Below are positions 1 through 13,355 of a stretch of 64,000 bases of DNA, piece by piece. The stretch covers positions 286,814-350,813 of the forward strand of contig VZRN01000255.1 in the NCBI GenBank assembly GCA_013397935.1, read 5' to 3'. A program made the position numbers and the translations under genes. Position 1 is the first letter of the stretch. Every line of letters starts with the position of its first letter. The notes under the pieces were generated by a model. The model made no database searches. It was not told the DNA's origin and was given only the letters and a program-made list of their open reading frames with translations. The DNA comes from Dasyornis broadbenti. Taxonomy: Eukaryota > Chordata > Aves > Passeriformes > Dasyornithidae.

Positions 1-130
1 TCCCCCCGCTGCCCCCCCGCGCATCCCTCCGCGGCGTTCAAAGCCAGAAGCGGCCGCCTTGCGCTTAGCACCCCGGCCACGAAAATAACGAGTTAACCGA
101 AGGACGTAGGAGGGACGTAGAGAAGAGTTG
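1..130. promoter_or_regulatory. GC-rich edge, possible DLEU2/DLEU1 CpG-island promoter
   Basis: The first ~115 bases are C-rich and CpG-rich (several CG dinucleotides, including a GCGGCCGC site near base 50), then composition drops abruptly to AT-rich DNA. In human 13q14 the DLEU2 transcript starts in a CpG island shared head-to-head with DLEU1, upstream of mir-15a/16-1. The orientation here (mir-15a/16-1 on + and ~21 kb downstream) fits that position. I cannot see a clear splice donor for a first exon, and the island is cut by the window edge, so the assignment is inference from synteny. Confidence 0.4.
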
Positions 131-3100
131 GGGTGCAGAAGTGCTGTACAAAAGATTTCTGTGTACATGACTGAGAGCGTGTAGTCTTAAAGTGAAATGC
201 AAAACTTGGCGTTTCCAGCATGGCAACTGGATTGTGATTCAAGGTATTTTCTGTGTAATGCAGAAATCCAACAGTTTAAGGAGATTTTTCTGTCTCGAAT
301 TCCTAGTTTCCCTGGATTCATTTAATGTAGTACATAATTTACACTTTTTCAGTTATTTTTTTTCCTGGGAATAGCTGCTTAGTTTGCGTCTGCAGTTCAT
401 ACTTTTGTGTCCTGATAGAAAATTCAGCTTAATCTTTGAAATTGAGATGCTAGTAAGATCCTATTGAGATTTAGCGCTTATTTCTTTAGATTTGCATCAT
501 TACTTTCAGAGTGTTTTCAGAAACGTTTTTAACAGTCAGTATGGGAATGTGCACAAAACTGTTTCACTGTGGCTGTGTATACTTTGAAATATCAGGATTT
601 GAAGATATTTACACTACTCAGCTGTGGAGGTGCACTCACAAATACTGACTTTCACTTTCAATGAAATAACTGTCCTGACTCATAGCTAATTTACAAGAAA
701 ACCCCTATAATTCAGTATTGTACAGGTGCGTGTTCATTTTCCCCCACTATTCGATAGTCACATTCAATAGCATGCAATTTATACCTATTTTTCATTTTAA
801 TTAAAATCTGTGCTTAGCACATATTCGACTACATGAAATAACTGTTCTTTTAAGCTTTTTTATTTCTCAGCTGCACTGTTCTCATATTTTACAATTACAT
901 AAAGGTGGGTGTGGCTAAAATGAAAGCAGTAAGCAATCTAATATGAATATATAGTGTATTTTAAGTAAGTTTTCCTTTCCTATATTTGATGTACTCCTTA
1001 TTTTGAGATATTTGAGGGAAAAAATAATGAAGCTTAAACAGACCCTTGTAGAGCTGCTTGCATTTTTTACCTCAGTTAAAATGTCAAACATTAACTGGGA
1101 TTACTTGGCCCTTGAAAAGTTACATTTGGAGGAAATATCAGTTGAACTTAAACATCTAAATGTATATATTTGTATTATATCAATAAGTGAAAGCTAAAGA
1201 TCTATGATTAATTAAAACTTGCTTAGGTATAACATATAGTATAGTGTGTGTATTTTTTTTTTTTTCTTTGTTTCAGTCTAATCCTTTATCTTGATTCTTA
1301 GGAAAAACATCCAAATAAGCTTCAGTTGATTGGGGCTTGGTTTTTTTCTTTTTCTCCTCTAAAGTTGTACTGGAAGTTTCCACGAGGTACCCTCTCATTT
1401 TATAGATCTAAACCTACTGAGGCTTGAAGTAACACTTGACAATTTTTAATTTTCAGAAATAACAGTAATTTGAAAGTGTGACTGTGTACCTGTGTGACTT
1501 TTCCATGTATTAGGCTAGTACTTCATAGGAAGCTTATTGTAGTAACATTTTAAAGGCAGGTACGTATACGATACCAAGGTATCATGGGGTTCTTTTTCTG
1601 TTTGGCTTGTTGTTTTGTGGTTTTTTTTTTTTTTCTTTAGCTTCTGGAATTCTGAACCTATCACTATTCCATCAAAAATGTAATGTCATGGAAGGAAAAA
1701 TAAATTGGAGTCTTTAATTCCTTCCTTATTTTTATGACTAGTAAGTCAAATTTCTGCAGTGAAGTACAACTGGAACTACATACAATCTACCTGGCTCTGT
1801 ATACCCTGCCTGTGAACACTGTGTGAATGTGCACATCTCATCCACCTTGAGTGTCAAAAGCCATCCGAACACAGGTGTATCACCACTTTTCTGATACACT
1901 TTTACACATGTAAAAGCACATGAGCTTTCTTTGCAGGAAAGGTAGCCACATACCGGTTAGTATTTCTTTTATAGGACCTTACTGGGTTTTGTTATTTGCA
2001 TTGGGAAGCAATTAACTACTGAATATGGAGAACCAAGAAGCTTATCACTATATTCCACGAATATGCTGCAGGTATTCTGCTTTGTAGATGCAGTCATCCA
2101 CCCACACCCAAAGGCCCATTGCAAGTTATTCGAGTAATTCACATTCATTACAAACTGTCAAGGGTAGAGCGCATCTTGAACTAGTTTTGACTGTCTGTGA
2201 AAGAAATAGGGAATGAAATTGGAGGCTTTTGTGTGGGAACAGAAAAATATTTTTATCAGAAAGTTTTTAAAAGTAGAAATAACTTTATGTACACCAATAA
2301 GTGTTCTCCACAGATTTTTTTTTTTCACTTATTTATTATTATAAGTTCTAAATACTTAATATCTAACACTGGAACCTGATCTCAAAAAATTGTTTTCTAT
2401 TATCAGTAAAACTTGGAAAATTTTGTTTGAACAGGCAGCCCAAATCATTTTTGTACTTAGTCCCCTGTGACTCTTTTCACAGCCATCTATATTTTTTTTA
2501 ATAGAACTACTAATGTATTTTAAAGATAGAAAAAAATGTTGATATGCCTCTCAAATAGAATGGGGACATCAGAAAGTGTAGAGAGGTGTAGCCACAGGTT
2601 TCCAGTAATCTCTTTTAGTTAGTGAAAATGTTGCTTTGCTTTTTTTTTTTTTGGTGTGTTATTGGCAGGAGTTATGTCGAATTTTTAGGTTACTGATGTA
2701 TTCATACATAAGATGGATTTCAAAAAGAATCTCTTTATTTAAAAATGTATTCATTGTGGATACTGGACAATTTCAAAAATTTTTAGAGTAAGCTAGGTAT
2801 AAAAATTTCTGCCCATAAGGGTGTAAGGTAATGTCTGTACTGATTATTTTTAACCCTTTAATGGAAGTTTTTAAAACACTAATTTTAATAATGAAACTTT
2901 GGAATACACCTATTCACTACTCAGTTGATATTACTGCAGTTGAGAAATAGTTCTGATTTTAGCTTTGTATGCTATGTGAGAACTTCAGAAAGTTTGTAGG
3001 AGTGTTAGGGAAGGGTAGCACTACTTGAGCTTTAGTCCAGCTAGCACTTAAAGTTGGTCAATTTTTTACTCTAATATTTCCATATAATATTTTTAGTGTA

Positions 3101-4800
3101 TGCTAAAAGGAAAAAAATACTCTTTTCACAGAGAATACTAAATTTTTGAACTTTGTCTAATTCTAAACACTTTTCCATACCTCGATAATAAACAGTTGCT
3201 AGTGTATAAGGATGACCTCACACACATATTTATTAGCACACGCACACAATAGTAGCAAATGTAAATCACATACATTTAGCTTTTATTTTGTTAAAGGTTT
3301 CCCTTCTGAAACTGAAGACGATATTGTTATATTGCTCAAAACTAAAAGATAGGAGTGACTTTCAGTGATCGTTATTAATGTCTAAAGGAAACCACTGTTA
3401 GAAATAGGACCCCCCCGCCCCGTGACTATTTCGTTTGTTTTCAGACACTGCAGTGAGTGTATCTGCAGTAAATAGATTATTAATAAACTTTTCAACATTG
3501 AATCTGGTTACAACTAATTATTTTATTTAGCATGCACTGAAATTCACTTGAAGATTTGGTCTGAGAAAAAGATAATTACACATCGAATAGGGCTTGGGCT
3601 TGTATTTTCATTTTAAATAGCTTTATGTAAGGCCAGTTTCAATATAATCTTCAAGTATGTTAAATCTCAATATAAGAACAGAGGAGGACCACAAGTTTTG
3701 TGGGTTTGGTTTAAGAACAGAAACTTTTTTAAAAAGATTAAATAGATGATGTGTGGAATGCATGAAAATACAGACTAATTCCTTTTTCTTGTTAAAGCAG
3801 GGTGTTTATTATAATTCCATAGCTATGGGGGGATTGTAAGGTAAATACAAATAAATAAATTATTTTTTTGGAATACTCTCAAAGAATAAAGAACAAATTT
3901 ATGGAAGTATTTGTAAGCAGGTGATCTGATCTAGACATCAGCTACTCATTTATTAGGCATAGGATGCGTCTTGTTATGGTGTCTACAGTGAAAAAGTTCA
4001 AATAAAGTCAAAATAGATTTAAGATTTTAGCTGTATGAATGTGATATTTCCCCCAGTAGCTTTTTGACTATAGTTACTGCCTCTGTCAAGTTGCACTTTG
4101 TTTTTACCTGATCGTGGCTGCCTTTTTTTTTTTAAGTTTTAAAATTTTATTTCATCTCTCAGTATTATATGACTGTAATTTTTCCATTATATGTTTTAAA
4201 GTAACTAGTGTTTGTAGGCTAGGTTTTAATAAAGGCAGTAATGGTAGTGCCTTGAAGAGCAAAAAAAATTAGAGCTCCTTGAAGTGAAACACTAGAATTT
4301 AAATATTTAACAGTCAATAACATGTTTTAGGAAATATGACAGTAGTAATCAAACATCCATTAAGCAGTTTACTTCCTAAAAAAACTTACCTGCTTGCTTG
4401 TTTGAGGGTGGAGGGAGGGATTGGTAGTGGGTAGGAAGGGAGAACATCTCTTACTCTTTTTTTTTTTCCTTTTTTTTCCTTTTTTTTAAATTTTTTTTTT
4501 TTATTATTTTTTTCCTCCTCCTTCTCCCTCTTACTTTCATCTTAAAATGCTATGGGAAGAATGAAAGCAGAAACATGCTAATCTGATTTGTTTCAGAAGG
4601 CTTCTGATAATAAAGAGGCATATCACAGGTGTTCCTAATCAAGTCAGTTTGGTTTAAAAAAAAAGTATTTTTAAAATTAGGATTTCCTGTAACATAGACA
4701 ATATGAGGGTCAAGCTGATGACCTACATCTATGTTTGGGGATCAACCATGAAACTGTGGGTGTTGGAAATATGTTATAATACATGACATTTTTATTGCAG
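131..4800. other. AT-rich non-coding DNA, probable DLEU2 intron
   Basis: No reading frame beyond chance length and no recognised gene or repeat family. The stretch holds scattered T-tracts, including a long T-rich run at about 4456-4530. By position it should lie in the first introns of the DLEU2 host transcript. Confidence 0.4.
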
Positions 4801-4891
4801 GTTTTGACCTTTCAATAGAGAGCTGATTTTGGAGAACGGCTTACTCCTGTGATTGAAAAACTCTCTGGAAGGTTGATGGAGCATGAGCATG
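4801..4891 (+). ncRNA. DLEU2: Candidate DLEU2 internal exon
   Basis: A pyrimidine-containing acceptor (TTTTTATTGCAG, ending at 4800) is followed by 91 bases that are less AT-rich than the flanks and end at CATG/GTATAT, a weak donor. It lies on the strand and in the interval where DLEU2 exons upstream of mir-15a/16-1 are expected. No coding potential is apparent. The call rests on splice-site appearance and synteny; a chance match is quite possible because the donor is poor. Confidence 0.3.
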
Positions 4892-6415
4892 GTATATATT
4901 ATATTAACATTTCTCTTATTACATATGTTCTTTATTTTAAAAAATGTACATAATAGTATAACTTATTCAGATTATTCAAAATAGGCCAGTTCTGCTGGGA
5001 TTGTTCAAGAATTTATTATTTGTTAAAATAATTCTTCTTTACACTCCTCCTGTAAAATTATAAAAGACTTAGTAAAAGTATTCACACAAGCTGTGCTCAG
5101 AAGGAAATGAGGTGGTCAAAAATATATACAAAAAGCTGAGTTTGCAACAGCCTTGATCCATTTGGTCTATATAAATTCTCCATATAGTATTGTTCTCATA
5201 TTCCTATCTTGGGAATTACTCCAACTGAAATGTTGCTAATCCAAAAACAAAGTATGGATGATATAAAAAAATTATTTTTCAGTAACTTTATTTTTTTTGT
5301 TGTTGGGAAGGTGTGTTATATAATATAATAGAAGAGAGCTAGCTGAGTGCATTTCCATGTAGTGTGTAAAATATGGTTTTAAAGGCATGAATAAACTAGC
5401 TACCTGACAAGCAAAGAAGCAGAAAACAGAAAAAATCTTCAGAGCCCTCCACCTGTACCAGAATAATCAGAAATTTAGTTTATTTACTTTATTTGTTGGT
5501 AAATAGCTGTTATATTGTAAAACACTGAACATTTAAGAGGAATTAATACGGACTATGCTACACTCATATTGCAAGTCCTGCTTTACACTAAAAGCACTCA
5601 TTTGGCTGAAACTGAGAAATCCATTCAGAGTAATCATAACCTATCTACTCATATACAAATAGTCTTAACTAGCCATTTACACAGACAATTGAAATTAAAA
5701 TAGTAACTGGTCTTGGATTGAGTAAATTTGTTTAAATACTAAATGGAGTAGTAAAATCTGTAAGACTTTATCTTCAGCAGAATATATTACAATGCAACAA
5801 ATTTTATGAACATGTTGTGACTTTAGCAATTCCAACTTTCAGCTGGAATTCAGTTTTTGTCCTTAATCAAATCTGTCTGTCTTCAAGAGCACATTTTTTG
5901 TAGGAAGTAATTGTACCATAAAATCAGAGAAGTTTTAAAAAAGTAAAATTTCAGATTATCCCAGTAATTGCTAATTTCTACCAAGCAAATCCAGTGAGGT
6001 GTAAATTTCATATTTCCTCACTGTTGTAAGTAATGGCTAGTACAACTGAAGAATTACTGAAATTTACCAGTAATACACCTCCTCTTAGAGAAATATTGAG
6101 GCAGACATGTTTTTCATATAATGCTATGGTTTTAGGGTAGTTAAGACCTCCTACAGAAAACTAACAGTTGAATAAGAAAACTTTGAATACAGAAAGTATA
6201 GGAAGTAAAAGTTAACTTTATTAAAGTTTTGAAGTTTGTGATTAGTGAGTAGGTAATTCTTTCAGTTTTAATCCTTTCTTTATGTGATTAAAGACACATT
6301 GAAAGTACTTCTATTAATGCTGTAACCGTGTTTGGGTAACATGCCTAATACACTCCCAAATAAATAAATATTCCAGGCTGTCCCGAAACTGCTTTGGATG
6401 TACTGCATTTTTGTT

Positions 6416-6515
6416 GCTTCTTCCTTTTTTTTCCTTTTTCTTTTTTTGTTCTTTTTTTTTTTTTTTTTTTTTCTTTTTTTTTTCCCCCATTCTCCCTTTT
6501 TTCTACTAGCTTTCT
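6416..6515 (+). repeat. Low-complexity T-rich polypyrimidine tract
   Basis: About 100 bases of almost uninterrupted T with a few C, followed by CCCCC. It is a simple low-complexity repeat. It could act as a polypyrimidine tract in a + strand RNA, but no convincing acceptor AG follows directly. Confidence 0.8.
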
Positions 6516-9500
6516 TAGAAACATAAGGATTTCAGAATTTCACTGAACAGTTTGAATTTGTTCCTTTTATTTTTTCCCCCCTGTACAAAAGCAGTTACAT
6601 TCTTGTTAATGAAAATCAGGATTATATTGCAAGGCAAAGATATCTAAGGCTCCCTTGTGAGATATTTAAAAGGTGAAAGGTTGATGGAGTGTTCCTTGGT
6701 CTGACACAGGTTCAGAGTATTTCTCATAGATTCTTATTCAGCAAAAAAGGTGGTTTCTGGTTTGCAACTGTAAAAGGGATTTTACATTTAGGGCCTAATC
6801 CTGCAAACTTTAAAATACACAAGTAGTTCAAAATTACTCTCTTCTGTGAATAAGGATCAGAATCATATTCTCATTAGATACACACTTTATTTCCTTTTAC
6901 AAATTTAATATATATTAAAGTATTTTGAACTTTAGGACCAGTCTAAATGTTTTTTTAGAAAGTGCAAAGAGTTTTGCAGTAATGTAGTAATTGAGTCTTA
7001 TTCATTTACAAGCTCTAATATCTTTTAAGAGTGCTGCAGTTGTCAGTTATGATTAGAGTACACTTAAGGTGTTGATTTGCTCTAGAACATTTTTGTGCTG
7101 AATTTTGGCCCATATTAATTTTTAGGGTTTTTTTTTTTTTCCCCCCTGGAACTGTTTTGTACTTGGTAGTCAACATGACTGTTTCTTGACCCAAAGAATA
7201 GGTGAAACTTTCAAGAAAGGTGGTGGTGTGTGTTTGTTTTATTTTTCTACTCTTAACTTCTCCGATTGTGGTTCTTATTTAGCAAAACAACCATTGATTT
7301 TGTTGGAAGTTCAGCCTGAATTAAGGGCCTGCAGTGCTTGCCCCTTAAAAATTGCTGGTGTGGCGATTGCAAACTGTGTGCTTGACTTCATAAACTGTTT
7401 TGCAATATCTAATTGTAAGGAGGTTGAAAAGATAAAAATGTGCAGACTTCTTTGCTGAAGTGCTTCAGATGTGGAACTTTTCATGGCCACTTTTACACCT
7501 ACTGTAGGTATAACACTTGAAGCTCTACAAGTCTTGTTGGCTAAATCATAATTTGAAAGCTGATAATGCATGCTTATTGCTCATCCTAAAGGAACTGTTA
7601 TAGATTACTTTGACAATTCGATTATGCTTTCTTTAAGGGCTTCTCTTGCTTTTGAAAGGCAAGTGAAATAATTTTCCTGAAAGAGGTATGTAGCTATAAA
7701 TGCAACTCATGCCTAGTTATTACAACATAGGTAGAATCAACCATTGTTTGAAACCCTTGTATGATATCTTTAGGCATGACTGTTTTAAGTTTTAAATCTG
7801 AAGCAACTGAAGTTTCTGGATTTTGTTAATTTAAACTAAATCCAGCCCTACACTATTTTAAAATGGAATTTTGTATACTATTAGATTTAAATAGACATTA
7901 ATTTTTATTATTACTTCAGACATTCAATGAAACATATATATATGAAGTATTTAAGACTGCCATACTTATATAAAATTTTTCCTTGTCTGTTGATAAAATG
8001 GTCTTGCTAGGCAATAGAAGCAAATGACATGCAAATTCTTTAGGAAAAATAGTTAAAATGTGCTGACTGGGTTATTTAATTGCTTATTCTTCTCACTCAA
8101 ATGCAAATATATAGAAATAAGGTATTGCCCCCTTTTTAATATTATTTTTGTTTAATTTCAACAAAAATCTGAGGAGGAATTTTTGTAGACCCATACATTG
8201 AAGCTTTTGGTGGGGAAATGAGAAATGTAGCCAAAGTTGTTAAATGTTCATATAGTGTATTGATCACTTGTTCATACACTTTAGTTTAGACTGCTGTTTG
8301 CACACTAAAAATAGAGCATATATGAAGATGCAGTTGCTAATTGAATAGTGTGTTTAAATAAATCTCTGTTTCTAGTTTTGTTAGTTTTTCATTTATTTCA
8401 AACACATGGATATTCATGGTAATTTTTTTTTTTCTGAGTTTGTTTGGGGCAGGACTTTTTTTTCTTTCAGAAAAGTGTTTTCTTGGTTATTCTAAATTTT
8501 TAGAGCAGTATTATAAGAGAATTATTTCTTTTTATCAAAATATATTATCAAGATGATCTAGTCAAAGCAAGATATCAGCAGTATCTGTTTCTTAGTTTGT
8601 GTAGTGCTTAAAAATCCTAGTAATGTGCAAATATCTCTGAAGTATTTACACCTTTTCTTTAACCCACTAGATTTTAAGAGCTTGCTTTTTACTTCCTGTG
8701 AATTTCCTATGGGTTATTTTGTTTTGTGGAGGTTTTGTGTGGGTTTGGTTTTTTTTTTTCAAGCCTTCAACCAAAGATTTTTGTGATCTTATGCTTCTAC
8801 TTCCTAGTTGACATGAAGAACAATTTTATTTCTTTTTAATTTTTTTTTAAAGTTCCCTTTCTCCTCACAGAAGGAAATGGATTTTAGTATTCATTTGAAA
8901 GTTAACTTAGATATTTAGAAAATATTGTAATTATGAATATGATTATGGTCCTCCCAGCTTTAACTGATCATTTCCTACTTCAAAATAATGATGGAAAAAG
9001 TCACTTTTAGATTTAAACAGGACTTCCAGTGGATCTGATAAATGAAAACATTTGCTTTATAATTTCTTTATTCTTTTGGAGCAAAATTTTCTCTCAGTAG
9101 AATGGGTAGATACTATTGTCTTATGAATGTTATCTCTTTAGTAATTCTGAAAACCCTTTGCTTCCTCTTGTTACAAGTTAGTCCATATTTTAGTCAAGCT
9201 CAAAAATTAGACAAGGAAGATGCTCCATCTATTGTGCAATGTTGCAATGGCTCTTACAAGAAAGTCTCTAAGTGAAAATACATATTGAAAAGTCTATTGT
9301 GCAACAGGGTTGTCTTTTGATACTGTAACACTTATTGTCAGCATTTTGCACGGGCAAAAAGAGCTCCTGATCAAAAAGAATGGTTATGTACTGGTTACTC
9401 TGTCCCTATGCTCCCTAAAACCATAAGATTTTTTCCAGGTTCTCAAGAGAAGGGAAAATGATGCTTTTAGTGCCAAGTGCAGGAGTTATAAGAGCAGCAT

Positions 9501-12500
9501 TCAAATCTCTACTTTTCTTCGTGTTAACATCTAATTCTAAAAAATTTTTTTAGTTCTCAGTCAGAGAGAGGGATTGTAGTTCTGTATGATCAGAGTATTT
9601 TTTAAACAAAGGGTCATATGCTCACCTTTGATTCTATGTATGTGGAAATCCACAGCCTGTATGATATGCAAGTGTTGCTAATATATTCTCCATACTTAAG
9701 TCCCAAATTCATGACCTCTCTAATCAATTCAAGAGCAGATAAAATATGGTTTGAAATAAAATCACAGGAAAATGCTTGCCTTCCTAGTTATTACTAGGTT
9801 TTAAATGTGGATCTTCATGCTGCCTGTTCTGCATCTAGTTTTAGGGTGTAATGAGGAGACTCTTGAATTAGCAGTGAGAGAATAATTCCTTCCAGGGTTT
9901 TGGTACTGCCAAACTGAGTTCTGTTGACATCAGCAACTCTTCTGTTTTTGTTGAGGTTTTGATCCTACATGACAGTGAATTCGGCTGTGAATATTGAGCA
10001 TTTGCTTCAGAAATCAATATTTTTGTGAAACTCCATAAGAAACGAACAGAAATGTGATATACAAGAATGTTCACAAATTATCTCTTAAATTTGTTGTCCT
10101 TGATTTCTTTTTTTTTTTTTTTTACCCCCATTTAGGTGTATAGACTTCTTGCATTTTTGATATGTAATACTTAATTTGTCAACATCACTGTCTTCAGACC
10201 TGAAAACAAATTTGAAACGTTGTTCAAATTTATTTTGTTTTATTTTTTTAGCTTAATATAACTTATGTTGCTGACCCACTTTCCATTATTAAAAACCTGA
10301 ACAACGTTTGTCATTGAGGTAGGAATTAATGAAGGCTAACACTAGAGGGCAATTCAAAGCAGCAGCTTACCCCAGAACAGTTATGGGTGCCTGTGGCCTT
10401 GAGATGAAAAAGAGGGAGCCGATGGAGACTTTCCCAGGGTCTCCCCGAGGCAAAAGCTGCTCTTTGTGATTACCCTCCTAAATGGTTTATTTAACTCACT
10501 TTTCATATCTTGGAGTGCTCCACTGAATGAAATAGAAGTTAAGCCAGTTCTTATGCTTTGCTGAATTACAAGTTAAGAAATATCTTCCACGGTGTCTTAC
10601 CTCATTCGCTTTTGCCACTGTCAAAAAGGCATAACTTTCTTAGTGGTGGGCTTTGTTTGGTTTCTATTTACTGTCATGTGCTACATCAAACTCTTGGAAA
10701 AATGCTGGGGTTTGGGGGATAAGGTAACATTACAGGAAAGCTTAAATGTCTTTTGTTAAGCAGCAAGGAAAAAGGAGTATATGGTGAGTAAAATATTTTC
10801 TTACAAAATGCTGCAAAGTTAGTCAAATTAAGAAGACAGTTTGAATAATTAATTTCATATTAAACCCCCCCATACACACACACTGAAAACAAACCATATG
10901 ACAACCAGGATAAGACATCAGATAAGTATTTAGTGTCTACAATTTTATCAAGTAAAATATATTATATAGAATGCAAAAAAAAAAAAATTAGTTGACGATG
11001 AGCAATAAAGTGCTGTATTTAATATTTAACCAAGTAGAAGAGATCATCTGTGTATATTGTACACAATTTAAACAATTTATATAACAGTGCATTACATAAT
11101 AAATTACAGTTTTCACTGTTGCAATGTTCATTATATATTTACAGAACATATTAAATACTTGTAAATAATAACCTGTATTGCAAATGATGGTGTCGTGGTT
11201 CTTGAAAAACACTCTAGTATTCTTATTTTAGCAATTCAAATTTTCTCATTATATTGAAATGTATGCAACCAGCCATGTAAATGCTTGTGGCACAGTACAA
11301 ATTTCAAAACAAAGGGCATTTTATTATACGTGTGTGTGAGTTTATACCTGTCTTTCTATCTAACTTCGTGTGCGTATATATAATCTTATGTATTTTGTGT
11401 GCTTGTATATAAAAAAGCTAATCTATGATTAAAATGGCATGTTTGTTTCTACACTGGATCTGTTTGTCAAGTTGTGTTTTCTTTGCATTCTTTTGCACAA
11501 CTTACTATAAATGTCTAAAATTTGCTTTAGCTGCTTTGAAATTGTTTTTTTATAGAGAATATTTACTTGCAGTTGCATTTTCTGCAAGTCTGATCAGCAA
11601 CTCTAGTACAATTTGAAAATGTATAATCTGCTGGCAATGATGTGCCTAACCTTAACTGGTGTTGGAGCCTTTGAAAGAGAGATATTGTGTCATAACACAG
11701 TGTATGTAGTCCAGCAATTACTGACCTTGATCAATCTGTCCAAGAAGAAAATAGTTTTCTTGGTTCTTAATTTGCAAAATGCACAAGGGGGGAGGGGGCG
11801 GGGGGAAGAGCATGTGAAATTTAACCTTACAGAAGTTGTTAGGTTCTCTGGGGTTTAGGGGTGATTTTTGGTTTCATTGGGGGAGTAGGTTTGAGGAATT
11901 AGTTGGCAGTCGTACCCAGTGATAAAGAGGTCTTAATCATACACATGAACTCTTGGTTTTGTGAATATATTTCTACCAAATCTGTCTGATTCTAGGTGAT
12001 TAAACCAAGCATGCATATAATCTTTTAAGGAACTGAACCCTTAGTCTTTTGCAGGTAAGACACTACCATTTTAAGAATAAGTATTTTCATGCCATTATGA
12101 CTCCTCTCTTTTTCTTTTTTTTTTCCTTTTACCAGCTTGATTTTTGGCCCTAAATCAAAGAGATAAGTTCTGTCATTAACATTAAAGCTGTCTTCAGAAT
12201 TTTGTTTATTTGAACAAAGCAAGAACAAATGTGTGAGTACCAGCAAATGTGTGGACCAATATTGCAATATTGGTCTGTTCTGTCTTTAAGCAGGTGGTTT
12301 TGTGTGGCAGGCTGGAAGAGAGACTCTTTTTCTTCCCAGCTTTTGACAAAAAGATGACGCATATGACTCAGAATTAGAAGGGGAAATCTGCCAGTTTGCA
12401 TCAGTTCCTTAACTTGTGGGCTGCTATTCACCACAAGAAAAATCAGTATACTCGCACCAGTGCTTCTTGAGAGATAAGGAGTAATAATTTCTCAAAAAGT

Positions 12501-13330
12501 GTAGGATGATTGGAGTAGGCCTTTCATAGGTTACACTAGGCTTTTCCGATATTAAGCTATTTTTCAATTACATTGAATTTTTAGAAAAAAACCCCATATA
12601 ATTTTATTGAATAATACATATAATAATTAATATAGGAATCAGATGTTATCGCTTAATGTAAATCAAAACTGAAGTAATTTGTCTCATGAAACTTCTGTTG
12701 TGTTGGCACTGAAACTCAGCTGTTACAGATCTCCAGAGCTAAAAGGTAAGGGTGGTTTTTTTGTATATTTTTTTAACCTAATTCCACATATCTGAATCTC
12801 CAGTTCCAGCTTTTAAGTAAGTTAGTAGGACTGAAAAAAGGAAAAAATAGTAACTTTGAAGGCAGAAGCCATCTGTTTCGAAGAGGAAAATAATTACTTG
12901 AAGTAAGGAAGATTTGAGTTTTCAAAATGTCTTGCCTTAGACCTGCTATAAAAGGTAATGTAGGTAATTCTGGTTCTTTCATATATGGTTTGGATTACAA
13001 TGGAGAGACACTTCCTGCAATACTAATATTGCTCAAAGAGCATCCTGTCAGGTAACTTTTTATTTAAAAAAAAAAAAATCAGATGCTAGTTTTCAGAGAT
13101 TTAACATCTTTTAGGTCTGTGGGTATTTGTTCGTTTGTTCGTTTGAGAGTATAACATTGGTTGGTTTCTGTTTTTAGCTACTTCTGTGCTTTAGGTATTG
13201 GATTATAAATCTTTTTTCTTAATATATTAACTCTTAATTAATTCAGTATGGTTTTACTTTAAGCTTGTTAGTGAAATATTGATAATCTAGCTTAATACAA
13301 AGCCATAAGAAGCACCCAGCATCCATATAT

Positions 13331-13355
13331 NNNNNNNNNNNNNNNNNNNNNNNNN
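13331..13355. other. Assembly gap (25 N) beside a C homopolymer
   Basis: Twenty-five unknown bases are followed directly by CCCG and ~18 consecutive C. The gap size is probably a placeholder. Long C/G homopolymers sequence poorly and can fold as G-quadruplex or i-motif, which would explain the break. Confidence 0.95.

Noticed and set aside
12018..12060. TCTTTTGCAG/GTAAGA site
   Set aside because: Acceptor and donor consensus overlap at the same point, so no exon can be defined from it.
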